Source of the DNA: JABMQB01 sp964408795
GTDB lineage: Bacteria > Bacteroidota > Bacteroidia > Bacteroidales > Prolixibacteraceae
Direction: 5' to 3'
DNA: 64,000 bases
NCBI GenBank assembly: GCA_964408795.1
Contig: CAYPAW010000060.1
Span: forward strand, 1-64,000
Shown here: piece by piece, positions 35,225 through 44,030 of the stretch
Layout of the letters: each line of letters starts with the position of its first letter
How positions within the stretch are numbered: the stretch's first letter is position 1
The notes under the pieces: model-generated
Databases searched by the model: none
Seen by the model: only the letters and a program-made list of their open reading frames with translations
What the model was told of the DNA's origin: nothing
Made by a program: the position numbers and the translations under genes

Positions 35225-35914
35225 ATGAATCTTTCGAAAAGTAAAAAAGCTCTTCTCATCATTGTTTTCATACTGATTGCCGATCAGATACTCAAAATCT
35301 GGGTTAAATCCCATATGTCGCTGCAAGAGGAGATAAAAATTCTTGGGGACTGGTTCAGTATTCTTTTTATTGAGAATAACGGCATGGCCTTTGGATTTGA
35401 ATTTGCCGGAGAATATGGAAAAATTTTTCTGAGTCTTTTCCGGATTGCAGCGGTTGTGGCCATTGGGTGGTACCTCTTTAAGCTTTCAAAAAGAGATTTT
35501 CCCATGGGATTTATTGCCAGCATTGCGTTAATTTTTGCCGGAGCTGTGGGCAATATCCTTGATAGTGCCTTTTATGGATTGATCTTTGAAGAAAGCAATT
35601 ATGGCAAGGTAGCAGCCTTTCTGCCTGAAGAGGGGGGCTATGCAGGGTTTCTGCATGGAAAAGTGGTTGATATGTTCTATTTTCCTATTATCCAGGGTTT
35701 TTATCCCAAGTGGGTTCCGTTTTTTGGAGGGGAACCATTTGTCTTTTTCAGGCCTGTTTTTAATATTGCCGATTCAGCCATTACCATTGGTATTTTCTCT
35801 GTTTTGATTTTTTACAGGAAACAGTTCAACAAACACCTGAACAACAAGGAAGAAAGCACAGAAGAAGGAGGTCAGGAACCGGATTCTGCAGAAAATCCTG
35901 GCAGGGAAAAATGA
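35225..35914 (+). CDS. lspA: Lipoprotein signal peptidase (signal peptidase II)
   Basis: An inner-membrane aspartyl protease that removes signal peptides from diacylglyceryl-modified prolipoproteins. With the ATG at 35225 it has 229 residues, slightly long because of the C-terminal hydrophilic tail (KEESTEEGGQEPDSAENPGREK). Four membrane segments are visible. Catalytic surroundings are present: ENNGMAFG, GNILDSAFYG, HGKVVDMFYFP with the first Asp and FNIADSAITIG with the second. A GTG at 35189 would add 12 residues unlike the family. The window encodes several lipoproteins that would be its substrates. Confidence 0.96.
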   Translation: MNLSKSKKALLIIVFILIADQILKIWVKSHMSLQEEIKILGDWFSILFIENNGMAFGFEFAGEYGKIFLSLFRIAAVVAIGWYLFKLSKRDFPMGFIASIALIFAGAVGNILDSAFYGLIFEESNYGKVAAFLPEEGGYAGFLHGKVVDMFYFPIIQGFYPKWVPFFGGEPFVFFRPVFNIADSAITIGIFSVLIFYRKQFNKHLNNKEESTEEGGQEPDSAENPGREK

Positions 35915-35931
35915 TTTCCTTGATTTTATTT

Positions 35932-35939
35932 TACCTTTG
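35932..35939 (+). promoter_or_regulatory. -7 promoter element upstream of cysS
   Basis: TACCTTTG matches TAnnTTTG, 18 nt after the lspA stop. If used, it gives cysS a leader of about 135 nt that includes the palindrome at 35983-36002. Confidence 0.5.
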
Positions 35940-35982
35940 TTTTTTATATGATTAGAAGTGTTAAATTTATAAGGTATTCCTG

Positions 35983-36002
35983 ATCCCGATGTACATCGGG
36001 AT
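35983..36002. repeat. Perfect 20-nt palindrome, ATCCCGAT family
   Basis: ATCCCGATGT and ACATCGGGAT are exact reverse complements with no loop. The outer arms ATCCCGAT/ATCGGGAT recur at 58491-58512 and imperfectly at 51345-51364. It lies in the leader region of cysS. Confidence 0.8.
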
Positions 36003-36081
36003 AACGCGCATGGATGTTTAATCATCTTCCTGGGTGATTATTATTAATCCGCTCATTTCATCATAAAAAAAGCTGTTACGT

Positions 36082-37548
36082 GTGGATCAGAATCTGGTAA
36101 TATACAATACATTATCCCGGAAAAAGGAAATTTTCACCTCCCGGGTAAAGGGGAGAGTAGGAATGTATGTCTGCGGGCCTACGGTCTACAGCAATACCCA
36201 CCTGGGGCATGCACGCCCTGCCATTACTTTTGATCTTTTGTATCGGTTTCTAACCCATGAAGGGTATCGGGTCCGGTATGTGCGGAATATTACCGACGTT
36301 GGGCATCTGGAAGAAGAAACCGGTGAAGACCGGATCCAGAAAAAGGCCAAACTGGAAAAACTGGAACCGATGGAAGTTGTTCAGAAGTATGTGGAGACTT
36401 TCCATCGCAATATGCATGAATTAAATGTTTTACCTCCAAGCATTGAACCGAGGGCCTCGGGGCACATCATCGAGCAACAGCAACTGATCGAAAAGATCCT
36501 GAAAAACGGATATGCCTATGAATCGGAAGGATCCGTATATTTTGATGTAGATAAATACCATGCGGATTATGTCTATGGAAAGCTTTCCGGTAGGGATCTG
36601 GAAAGCCTGAAAAGCCAGACCAGGCAACTGGAAGGTCAGTTGCAGAAGAGACATTCCTATGATTTTGCTCTCTGGAAGAAAGCTTCTCCGGAGCATATTA
36701 TGCATTGGCCTTCAGCGTGGAGTGAGGGTTTCCCGGGGTGGCATCTCGAATGTTCCGCCATGAGTACCAAATACCTGGGGGAACAATTCGATATTCATGG
36801 CGGAGGGATGGATTTAATTTTTCCCCATCATGAGTGTGAAATTGCCCAATCAACGGCAGCCCTGGGCAAAGAATCGGTCCGTTACTGGATGCACAACAAC
36901 ATGATTACCATCGGAGGTCAGAAGATGGCCCGTTCACTGGGGAACTTTATTACCCTGGATGAATTGTTCTCAGGCAGCCATGAATTGCTCGAAAAGCCCT
37001 ATTCGCCCATGACCATCCGGTTTTTTATTCTTCAGGCTCATTACCGGAGTACCCTGGATTTTTCAAATGAAGCACTCCAGGCCTCCGAAAAAGGACTGAC
37101 CCGTCTGATGAATGCCTTCAGTGCGGTTGATACCCTTCCGGTTCACAATACATCAACAGTCGATATCCCTTCGCTGAAAGAAAAATGCTTTGCAGCCCTG
37201 AATGACGACCTGAACAGCCCGGTGGCAATAGCTCATCTGTTCGAAGGAGTGAAGATCATTTATGCGGTGAAAGAAGGCAACGAAAGAATCTCAGCCCCTG
37301 ATAAGAAAGAACTTGCCTCTTTATTCCAATCGGTAGTATCGGAAATACTGGGACTCAAAGAGGAAGAGAATGCAAAACAAACCAGTGATACCCTGCTGAA
37401 CGAGTTGGTGGAACTCCTGCTGACCTTGCGAATGAATGCCAAAGAAAAGAAAGACTGGCCAACCGCTGATAATATCAGGGATCAGTTGAATGCCCTCGGA
37501 ATAGAAGTAATGGATACCAAAGAGGGATGGGAATGGAGGGTTAAATAA
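36082..37548 (+). CDS. cysS: Cysteinyl-tRNA synthetase
   Basis: Charges tRNA-Cys; a zinc-dependent class Ia enzyme of 488 residues. It begins with GTG (residues MDQNLVIYNTLSRKKEIF). The first zinc ligand is in YVCGPTVYSNTHLGHARPAI, where LGHA is the HIGH motif; further ligands are in HLECSAMS and HHECEIAQS. The KMSKS loop reads KMARSLGN, an unusual variant of this motif. The C-terminal anticodon-binding region is complete. It may have its own promoter, and ribE follows after 43 nt. Confidence 0.97.
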   Translation: MDQNLVIYNTLSRKKEIFTSRVKGRVGMYVCGPTVYSNTHLGHARPAITFDLLYRFLTHEGYRVRYVRNITDVGHLEEETGEDRIQKKAKLEKLEPMEVVQKYVETFHRNMHELNVLPPSIEPRASGHIIEQQQLIEKILKNGYAYESEGSVYFDVDKYHADYVYGKLSGRDLESLKSQTRQLEGQLQKRHSYDFALWKKASPEHIMHWPSAWSEGFPGWHLECSAMSTKYLGEQFDIHGGGMDLIFPHHECEIAQSTAALGKESVRYWMHNNMITIGGQKMARSLGNFITLDELFSGSHELLEKPYSPMTIRFFILQAHYRSTLDFSNEALQASEKGLTRLMNAFSAVDTLPVHNTSTVDIPSLKEKCFAALNDDLNSPVAIAHLFEGVKIIYAVKEGNERISAPDKKELASLFQSVVSEILGLKEEENAKQTSDTLLNELVELLLTLRMNAKEKKDWPTADNIRDQLNALGIEVMDTKEGWEWRVK

Positions 37549-37591
37549 ACAGAATGGAATCCGTTGCACGTTGAACGAAAAACCAACAGAT

Positions 37592-38200
37592 ATGTTTTCC
37601 GGAATAGTTGAAGAGTATGGTACGGTTACTGCCATAGAAAAAGAAGGGGGAAATGTACACTTTACGTTAACCTGTTCTTTTGTTCAGGAACTAAAGGTAG
37701 ATCAGAGCCTTTCTCACAATGGGGTATGCCTGACCGTTGTGGATGTTGATCCTGTCAACCGCACCTACAAAGTGACAGCAGTCAAAGAAACCCTGTTGCG
37801 GTCTAACCTGGGGCAGCTTGAGGTGGGCAGCAAGGTGAACCTTGAACGAAGCATGAAAATGAACGGGCGCCTCGACGGGCATATTGTTCAGGGACATGTA
37901 GACCAAACAGCCGTATGTACAAAAGTGGAAGAAGCCGAAGGAAGCTGGTACTTTACGTTTGAATATGATTTTGACCGCGAGAAAGCCAGCCAAGGGTACA
38001 TAACCGTAGAAAAAGGATCCGTAACCGTGAACGGAGTCAGCCTTACCGTAGTGAACGCCAAAGATCACTCTTTTCAGGTGGCTATCATTCCCTATACCTA
38101 TGAAATAACCAATTTTCATACCTTTAAAGAGGGAACCCTCGTGAACCTCGAATTTGATATCATTGGGAAATACCTGAGCAAACTGATCAGCTACCAATAA
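37592..38200 (+). CDS. ribE: Riboflavin synthase (alpha chain)
   Basis: Converts two molecules of 6,7-dimethyl-8-ribityllumazine to riboflavin. The standard MFSGIVEEYGTV start fixes the ATG at 37592; the 202-residue length is typical. Two tandem lumazine-binding repeats are visible, each with a LDGHIVQGHVDQT-like or GVSLTVVN-like segment (first SHNGVCLTVVDVD, second VTVNGVSLTVVNA). It lies 43 nt after cysS. No other riboflavin gene is in the window. Confidence 0.96.
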   Translation: MFSGIVEEYGTVTAIEKEGGNVHFTLTCSFVQELKVDQSLSHNGVCLTVVDVDPVNRTYKVTAVKETLLRSNLGQLEVGSKVNLERSMKMNGRLDGHIVQGHVDQTAVCTKVEEAEGSWYFTFEYDFDREKASQGYITVEKGSVTVNGVSLTVVNAKDHSFQVAIIPYTYEITNFHTFKEGTLVNLEFDIIGKYLSKLISYQ

Positions 38201-38507
38201 CCCTTCTGTTGCTGTTCCCCAAACAAAGATTCTCCGAAGGGTCCAATCTTTCCTGAACAATAATTTCTGCAGGCTGTTTTATAGGTTAAATAAAATAGCT
38301 ATCTTTTAGGTACGAAATGATCCGATCCGATCAGGCTGCAGGTAAGTAAGGATGCCTGGTGCGTGCGTTTCCTCAGATGCCGAAAAGAAGGGGGTAATGT
38401 TCATCAGGGGAAAAACATTCGATTGTGAACCGGGCATCCAACGTTTATAGAGGGATTAAACAAAGCGGGTCAAAGAGTAAAGAGTGAAAAAAATGCTTTT
38501 TTGATGA
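38201..38507. other. 307-nt intergenic region without recognised feature
   Basis: No gene, terminator or known riboswitch is recognised between ribE and the pterin gene cluster. A weak promoter-like TATCTTTT lies near 38300. I specifically found no tetrahydrofolate or FMN riboswitch-like pattern. Confidence 0.4.
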
Positions 38508-39278
38508 ATGGCAAACGCAGGGAATATAAATTCTGAAGCAGTGAATAAAACAGCGATCGTAACAGGAGCTGCCAAACGAATAGGAAAAGCGGTAGCAGAA
38601 CACCTGGCATCCAGAGGATGGAGTGTTCTTATTCATTATAATTCTTCGGAAAAGTTGGCGAAGAAGCTGATACATGCATTGAAGCAAAAATATCCGGATC
38701 AGCAATTCGGATTGTTGAAAGCCAATCTGGCGGTAACGGACGAAGTAGAGGATTTTTTTCCTCATTTGATCCGGCATTTTGAAAAACCCGGATTGCTGAT
38801 TAACAATGCTTCTTTGTTTCAGCCGGGGTCTATTCATGAAACGGATGGAGGGTTACTGGATGTGATGATGAAAGTGAATCTGAAAACTCCTTTTATTCTA
38901 ATGCGCGATTTTCAGGTACATTGCAGGAAGGGAAATATTATCAATATGGTGGATACGCGGATCACGAACAACCAATCGGATTTTGCGGCCTATTCTTTAT
39001 CCAAAAAAGCGTTATGGGAGCTAACCCGGATGGCAGCTCTGGAGTTTGCCCCGGCCATCCGGGTCAATGCCATTGCTCCGGGAGTTACCCTGGCCCCGGT
39101 CGATAAAGATGAAGCTTACCTTCAAAACCTGGCAGCCCGGACCCCGATGCAGATACCGGGAGGAGTAAAGCCCATCTTGCACAGCGTGGATTATATTTTG
39201 GAAAATGAACACCTCACAGGACAACTGCTTTTTGCGGATGGAGGCGAAAACCTGGGGGTGAAAAAAAAAGAAAAATAG
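38508..39278 (+). CDS. Short-chain dehydrogenase, FolM-like dihydropteridine reductase
   Basis: A 256-residue NAD(P)-dependent oxidoreductase of the classical SDR fold. The cofactor loop reads TGAAKRIG, fitting the TGxxxRIG form that marks FolM and PTR1 pteridine reductases rather than the usual TGxxxGIG. NNAS and the catalytic YSLSKKAL (Tyr and Lys) are present. It is followed by folB and folK genes, so a role in tetrahydrofolate or tetrahydromonapterin formation is a reasonable inference from both motif and neighbours. Other SDR substrates cannot be ruled out. Confidence 0.8.
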   Translation: MANAGNINSEAVNKTAIVTGAAKRIGKAVAEHLASRGWSVLIHYNSSEKLAKKLIHALKQKYPDQQFGLLKANLAVTDEVEDFFPHLIRHFEKPGLLINNASLFQPGSIHETDGGLLDVMMKVNLKTPFILMRDFQVHCRKGNIINMVDTRITNNQSDFAAYSLSKKALWELTRMAALEFAPAIRVNAIAPGVTLAPVDKDEAYLQNLAARTPMQIPGGVKPILHSVDYILENEHLTGQLLFADGGENLGVKKKEK

Positions 39279-39314
39279 AAGCCCGTTGAATAACCAGGAT
39301 GTTCCGAATTATGA

Positions 39315-39701
39315 ATGAACGAATTACAATCTGAAATGGCAATCATACGTGTTAAAAATCTGCTGGTCAGGACCTATATCGGATTTAATCCGGATGAACT
39401 CACCAACAAACAGGATGTCATAATTAACCTTGAGATAGAAACGGAAATACCAGGGAATGCCCTGGAACAGGATACCCCACAGGATATTTACAATTACAAA
39501 GACATTACGAAGAAGGTGATCGCGTTGGTGCAGGAAGGAAGATTTAAGCTGCTTGAGGTGTTGACCCATAAGATTCTTCAGCTGATCATGGAGGATGAAC
39601 GGGTTAACCGGGCAAAAGTGGAGGTGGATAAACCGCATGCCCTGCGTTTTGCAAAATCGGTTTCAACGGAAATGAAAGCGGAAAGAAAAAGAGAAAAATG
39701 A
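39315..39701 (+). CDS. folB: Dihydroneopterin aldolase (FolB family)
   Basis: Cleaves dihydroneopterin to 6-hydroxymethyl-dihydropterin in folate synthesis. The 128-residue protein has the family pattern IIRVKNLLVRTYIGFNPDELTNKQDVIINLEIE, YKDITKKVIALVQEGRFKLLEVLTHKI and a C-terminal VEVDKPHALRFAKSVS. FolX-type epimerases share this fold, so an epimerase role is possible. It sits between the FolM-like gene and folK. Confidence 0.88.
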   Translation: MNELQSEMAIIRVKNLLVRTYIGFNPDELTNKQDVIINLEIETEIPGNALEQDTPQDIYNYKDITKKVIALVQEGRFKLLEVLTHKILQLIMEDERVNRAKVEVDKPHALRFAKSVSTEMKAERKREK

Positions 39702-39813
39702 TGGCTCCCCGGGGACGAACGTCTGCCTGAAAGTATTGGGTATAGTGCAGGATAAAAATAATCGGGTTTTATTACATAGGGATTCTTCCGGAAGAAGCCC
39801 CAAAGAGGTTCTT

Positions 39814-40200
39814 ATGACAGATAAAGGAAATCTACATACGGCCATTATAGGCATTGGTTCCAACATTGATGCGGAAAAGAATATTCAGGCTATGTTGGAT
39901 TTGCTGGCGCAGAAAGTGAAGATTTTGGCTGTTTCCACCTTTCGGAAAACCCGGCCTATAGGTATTCAAAGCCAGCCGGAATTTACCAACGGAGCGCTTA
40001 AATTGGAAACATCCCTGGTTCAGCAGGAGTTGAAAGCCGTTCTGATCCACATTGAAAACAAACTGGGACGTAACCGTCAGGGCCCGAAGTATGGCCCCCG
40101 GACCATCGACCTGGATATTATCCTCTGGAACGGAGAAGTGGTTGATCCGGATTTCTATACCCGGGAATTTATCAGAGATAGTGTGAAGGAAATCCAATGA
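39814..40200 (+). CDS. folK: 2-amino-4-hydroxy-6-hydroxymethyldihydropteridine pyrophosphokinase (HPPK)
   Basis: Transfers pyrophosphate from ATP to 6-hydroxymethyl-dihydropterin, the step after FolB. With ATG at 39814 (preceded by AAAGAGG) it has 128 residues, somewhat short for the family. Motifs visible are IGIGSNIDAEKNI, the substrate loop SQPEFTNGALKLET, IENKLGRNRQGPKYGPRTIDLDI with the metal-binding Asp pair. A TTG start at 39736 is possible but lacks family sequence. Confidence 0.9.
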   Translation: MTDKGNLHTAIIGIGSNIDAEKNIQAMLDLLAQKVKILAVSTFRKTRPIGIQSQPEFTNGALKLETSLVQQELKAVLIHIENKLGRNRQGPKYGPRTIDLDIILWNGEVVDPDFYTREFIRDSVKEIQ

Positions 40201-40335
40201 TCCCTGCCCCCGAAGAGTACCTGCAGAATGGTCTCCGGATTCCCGGATGATCCACTCGAAAAACAAGGGAGGCAGATTTGTGAATCTCAGCATGATATAA
40301 CCGGGTGTTTTTTTCAGTTAATACAGGAATTTGTG

Positions 40336-40343
40336 TATTTTCG
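40336..40343 (+). promoter_or_regulatory. Possible -7 promoter element for MMPL exporter
   Basis: TATTTTCG, one mismatch from TAnnTTTG, 27 nt before the ATG at 40371. The -33 is weak. Confidence 0.35.
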
Positions 40344-40370
40344 CGCTATGAATTCTGACATTAGCTCATT

Positions 40371-42761
40371 ATGTGGATAAGGGTATCCCGTTTTATCCTG
40401 AAAAACAAAATACTCCTGTTTATTTTATTGGCAGCCATAACTGTCTTCATGGGATTTCATGCTACCCGGGTGGAAATGTCGTATGAATATTCCCAACTGC
40501 TTCCCAAAAAAGATCCTGCTTTTGAAGCCCATGAAAAATTTGTATCCCTTTTTGGGGAAGAGGGAAACCTGATTGTGGTGGCCATCCAGGATGAAGATTT
40601 TTTTGCGTTAACCCATTTTGAAAAATGGGAGAATCTATGCAGAGCGTTATCGGATATTGAAGGAGTTGAAAATTTACTTTCCGTTTCGAACAGTTACAAT
40701 CTTGCGAAGAATACCGAAGAGAAGAAATTTGAGATCACCAGGATTTTCCCTCTGGAGATTCACGATCAACAGCAACTGGACAGCCTGGCTGCAACCTTTA
40801 AAAAGCTTCCTTTTTACAGAAACCTTCTCTACAATGATTCGTCTGATGCCTATTTGTTGGCCATTACAGTGAACAAAGACAAGATGGCCTCCAAAAAACG
40901 GGAGCAACTAATCCGGTCCATTCAGCGGATAGGTCAGCAATTTGAGGAAGATTCCGGGGTAAAGCTGCATTATTCCGGGTTGCCCTATATCCGGGTCGTG
41001 AATTCCATTCAAATCAGGAAAGAGATCTATCTGTTCAGCTTCCTGGCTCTGTGCATCTGCATTATGGTGTTGTTTCTGTTTTTTCGATCTTTTAAGGCTG
41101 TTTTTTTCCCGGTCATCATTGTCCTTACCGGTGTGGTCTGGGGTTTGGGTATGTTGTCTTTGTTTGGCTTTAAGATCACTTTATTAACAGGAATGGTTCC
41201 CCCCCTGCTGATCGTAATTGGAATTCCCAACAGCATTTATATGCTCAATAAGTTTCATCATGAGTACGTAAGCCATGGCAATAAAATAAAAGCCCTTCAA
41301 AGGGTAATTATCAAAATCGGCAATGCGACCTTTTTAACCAATCTGACAACAGCTGCCGGTTTTGCCACGTTCATTACGGTAAAAAGCGATATCCTCCGGC
41401 AGTTTGGCATCATTGCCTCTCTCAGCATCATGGGCCTGTTTATTCTGTCGCTTTTGCTTATTCCCATAGTTTTTAGTTTGATTGAACCCCCTTCACTCAG
41501 GCATGTAAAACATCTGAAGAATACATGGATCTCCGGAATGATCGAATGTATTATCAGGGTGACCCGTAATCACCGGAGAGCGGTGTATGTTGTTTCTCTG
41601 ATGATCCTGGGGGCAGGAATCTTTGGCATGACCCGGATTAAAAGCTCCGGGTTTATGGTGGATGATATTCCGGAAAGCGATCCCATTTACAAAGACCTGA
41701 AGTTTTTTGAAACGAATTTTGACGGATTGTTGCCCCTGGAGATCATGATTAATACCCAAAAACCCCGGGGTGTGATGCAACTTAGCACCTTTCAACGAAT
41801 TGAAAAACTGGAGAATGAACTTTCGGAAGTGGAAGAACTTTCACCTCCATTATCCCTGCTTAACCTGTTGAAGTTTTCCAGGCAGGCTTTTTATAACGGG
41901 AATGAAGCGTATTACCAACTGCCCAATAACCGGGAAAAGGATTTTATTTTTTCTTATGCCTCCAAGGGAGAAGAAAATATGAATCTGTTGCATTCCTTTC
42001 TTGACAGTACCCGGCAAATTACCCGGGTCAGTTTCAGGATGAAAGATATCGGAACCAAAGAGATGGAGCGTTTTTATAACCGGTTTCGTACAAAGATCGA
42101 TTCGGTTTTTCCGAACGATACGTATGAGGTAGTGGTTACCGGTTCGAGTGTGATTCACTTCATGGGTACAGAATACCTGCTGAGGAGTCTTTTTACCAGC
42201 CTGGGGCTGGCTATTTTGCTGATATCAGCGTTTATGGCTCTTATGTTTTCATCGTGGCGAATGATCCTTCTGTCATTAATACCCAATGTTTTGCCCTTGG
42301 TTTTTACGGCAGCATTAATGGGATATGCAGCGATACCGATCAAAGCATCCACGATTCTGGTATTTAGCATTGCTTTCGGTATTTCCGTGGATAATACCAT
42401 TCACTTCCTGGCCAAGTATCGTCAGGAACTTAAACTGACAAACTGGGATATCCGGCAGTCTGTAATTCTGGCTTTGCGTGAAACCGGCGTTAGCATGCTG
42501 TATACCTCTGTAGTACTGTTTTTTGGTTTTGGAATATTCAGTATTTCCGGGTTTGGAGGTACAGTCGCTATGGGAATCCTGGTATCTCTTACGCTCCTGG
42601 TGGCTGCTACATCCAATCTGGTACTCCTGCCTTCGCTGCTGACCGGTCTGGAACGCATTACCACCACCAAAGCCTTTCAGGAACCCCTGCTTCATATTTA
42701 CGATGAAGAAGAAGATATAGAACCCGAAAAGTTAATAATTGAAAATAAATCCAATGAATAA
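40371..42761 (+). CDS. RND superfamily (MMPL-type) exporter
   Basis: A 796-residue inner-membrane transporter of the MMPL/HpnN-like RND group, which lacks an accompanying adaptor. It has an N-terminal helix (about 12-30), a periplasmic loop with MSYEYSQLLPKKDPAFEAHEKF, a five-helix block around residues 215-370, a second helix and loop, and a second five-helix block from about 600. The sterol-sensing-like regions contain VVWGLGMLSLFGFKITLLTG and VFSIAFGISVDNTIHFLAKYR, where the Asp may carry protons. It overlaps the start of the polyprenyl synthase gene, so the two are probably coupled and the cargo may be a lipid; this is inference. Confidence 0.85.
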   Translation: MWIRVSRFILKNKILLFILLAAITVFMGFHATRVEMSYEYSQLLPKKDPAFEAHEKFVSLFGEEGNLIVVAIQDEDFFALTHFEKWENLCRALSDIEGVENLLSVSNSYNLAKNTEEKKFEITRIFPLEIHDQQQLDSLAATFKKLPFYRNLLYNDSSDAYLLAITVNKDKMASKKREQLIRSIQRIGQQFEEDSGVKLHYSGLPYIRVVNSIQIRKEIYLFSFLALCICIMVLFLFFRSFKAVFFPVIIVLTGVVWGLGMLSLFGFKITLLTGMVPPLLIVIGIPNSIYMLNKFHHEYVSHGNKIKALQRVIIKIGNATFLTNLTTAAGFATFITVKSDILRQFGIIASLSIMGLFILSLLLIPIVFSLIEPPSLRHVKHLKNTWISGMIECIIRVTRNHRRAVYVVSLMILGAGIFGMTRIKSSGFMVDDIPESDPIYKDLKFFETNFDGLLPLEIMINTQKPRGVMQLSTFQRIEKLENELSEVEELSPPLSLLNLLKFSRQAFYNGNEAYYQLPNNREKDFIFSYASKGEENMNLLHSFLDSTRQITRVSFRMKDIGTKEMERFYNRFRTKIDSVFPNDTYEVVVTGSSVIHFMGTEYLLRSLFTSLGLAILLISAFMALMFSSWRMILLSLIPNVLPLVFTAALMGYAAIPIKASTILVFSIAFGISVDNTIHFLAKYRQELKLTNWDIRQSVILALRETGVSMLYTSVVLFFGFGIFSISGFGGTVAMGILVSLTLLVAATSNLVLLPSLLTGLERITTTKAFQEPLLHIYDEEEDIEPEKLIIENKSNE

Positions 42762-43752
42762 CAATTCCATATACCCCCTGTCAGAAATACAGGAACTCAT
42801 TCATTCAGAAATTGAAAAAGAACGGAAGGGATGGATGGATACCCAACCCGGTAACTTATACCTTCCGGTAAGGTATATCCTGGGGCAAAAAGGCAAAAAA
42901 CTGCGTTCTTCACTGGTTTTGTTAAGTTATAACCTATTTAATGAGAAGGTACAAAAAGCCCTTCCCGTGGCATTGGCTATCGAGGTTTTTCATAATTTCA
43001 CCTTGCTTCATGATGATATCATGGACAAAGCCGAGATCCGAAGAAACAAACCGGCAGTTCATAAAAAGTTCGGGGAGAATGCAGCCATTCTGTCTGGCGA
43101 TGTAATGTCTTTCATATCGTTTAAATATTTATTAAAATGCGAACCAGTCTATCTAAAGGCCTTGCTAGAACTTTTTACCGATACGGCCATAGCCGTTTGC
43201 GAAGGACAACAATATGACCTGGATTTTGAAAACCGCTTCGATGTGTCTGAAAAGGAATACCTCGAAATGATCCGTTTAAAGACGGCTGTTTTACTGGCTT
43301 GTAGTCTTCAATCAGGAAGTTTGCTTGCCGGAGCCGGTAAACAGGAAATGGTTGCTTTATACAACCTCGGGATCAACCTTGGTATGGCTTTTCAGCTCCA
43401 GGACGATCTTTTGGATTCTTTTGGGGAGGAACCCATTTTCGGGAAAAAAATTGGCGGCGACATATTAGCCAATAAAAAGACTTTTCTACTGATAAAAGCC
43501 CTGGAACTGGCTGCTCCGAAACGGAAAAAGGAACTGATCAACTGGATCAATAAAAAGGAGTATAATCCGGAGGAAAAGATAAAAACCATACAATCATTCT
43601 ACACGGATCTGGACCTTGAAGCACGAATAAAAGAGAAAACAGCATTTTATTATGATAAAGTACATAGCGACCTTGCTTCCGTTTCAGTCGATGAATCCCA
43701 AAAGGGGGAGCTTAAGGAGCTTATAGGGGCTATGTTGCATCGTTCATCCTGA
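42754..43752 (+). CDS. Polyprenyl diphosphate synthase
   Basis: A trans-type isoprenyl diphosphate synthase making long-chain prenyl diphosphates for quinones or carriers. With the ATG at 42754 it has 332 residues. The first Asp-rich motif is in FTLLHDDIMDKAEIRRNKPAVH and the second in FQLQDDLLDSFGE, with the KKIGGDILANKKTFLLIKAL segment after it. The gene overlaps the exporter stop codon by 8 nt, so translation is probably coupled. Chain length cannot be decided from these motifs. Confidence 0.92.
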   Translation: MNNNSIYPLSEIQELIHSEIEKERKGWMDTQPGNLYLPVRYILGQKGKKLRSSLVLLSYNLFNEKVQKALPVALAIEVFHNFTLLHDDIMDKAEIRRNKPAVHKKFGENAAILSGDVMSFISFKYLLKCEPVYLKALLELFTDTAIAVCEGQQYDLDFENRFDVSEKEYLEMIRLKTAVLLACSLQSGSLLAGAGKQEMVALYNLGINLGMAFQLQDDLLDSFGEEPIFGKKIGGDILANKKTFLLIKALELAAPKRKKELINWINKKEYNPEEKIKTIQSFYTDLDLEARIKEKTAFYYDKVHSDLASVSVDESQKGELKELIGAMLHRSS

Positions 43753-43931
43753 TGGAAGCCGTTCCGGGGAAAATCATTCCCGGAGTGGAGACGCATGAAA
43801 CAGTAACCGGAAAGACTCGCGCTATAGGTGCCTGTAAGATATTAGTAAACTGATATTTATTGGGAGTTAACGATCAACATCCTAAATGAAGATTATGCCT
43901 GCGAAATTGTTGTGGGAACGCAAAACAATCG

Positions 43932-43939
43932 TAAATTTG
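43932..43939 (+). promoter_or_regulatory. -7 promoter element for atpD
   Basis: TAAATTTG matches the TAnnTTTG consensus. A TTGT lies 21 nt upstream in the -33 region. Start codon 92 nt downstream. Confidence 0.55.
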
Positions 43940-44030
43940 TGCGGGAAGAAAAAAAAACGGATACAACAGGAATTCTATATCGCAAAGAGGATAAGGGATG
44001 AAGATCCTCTGGGAATGAATTAAAAATCAA

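Noticed and set aside
37571..37591. TTG start for ribE
   Set aside because: Riboflavin synthase proteins begin MFSGIVEE; the TTG adds seven unrelated residues.
38201..38507. Riboswitch upstream of the pterin genes
   Set aside because: I looked for tetrahydrofolate, FMN and preQ1 type patterns and none was convincing.
43763..43784. Hairpin TCCGGG/CCCGGA after the polyprenyl synthase gene
   Set aside because: It has a 10-nt loop and no T-run, so I did not call a terminator.
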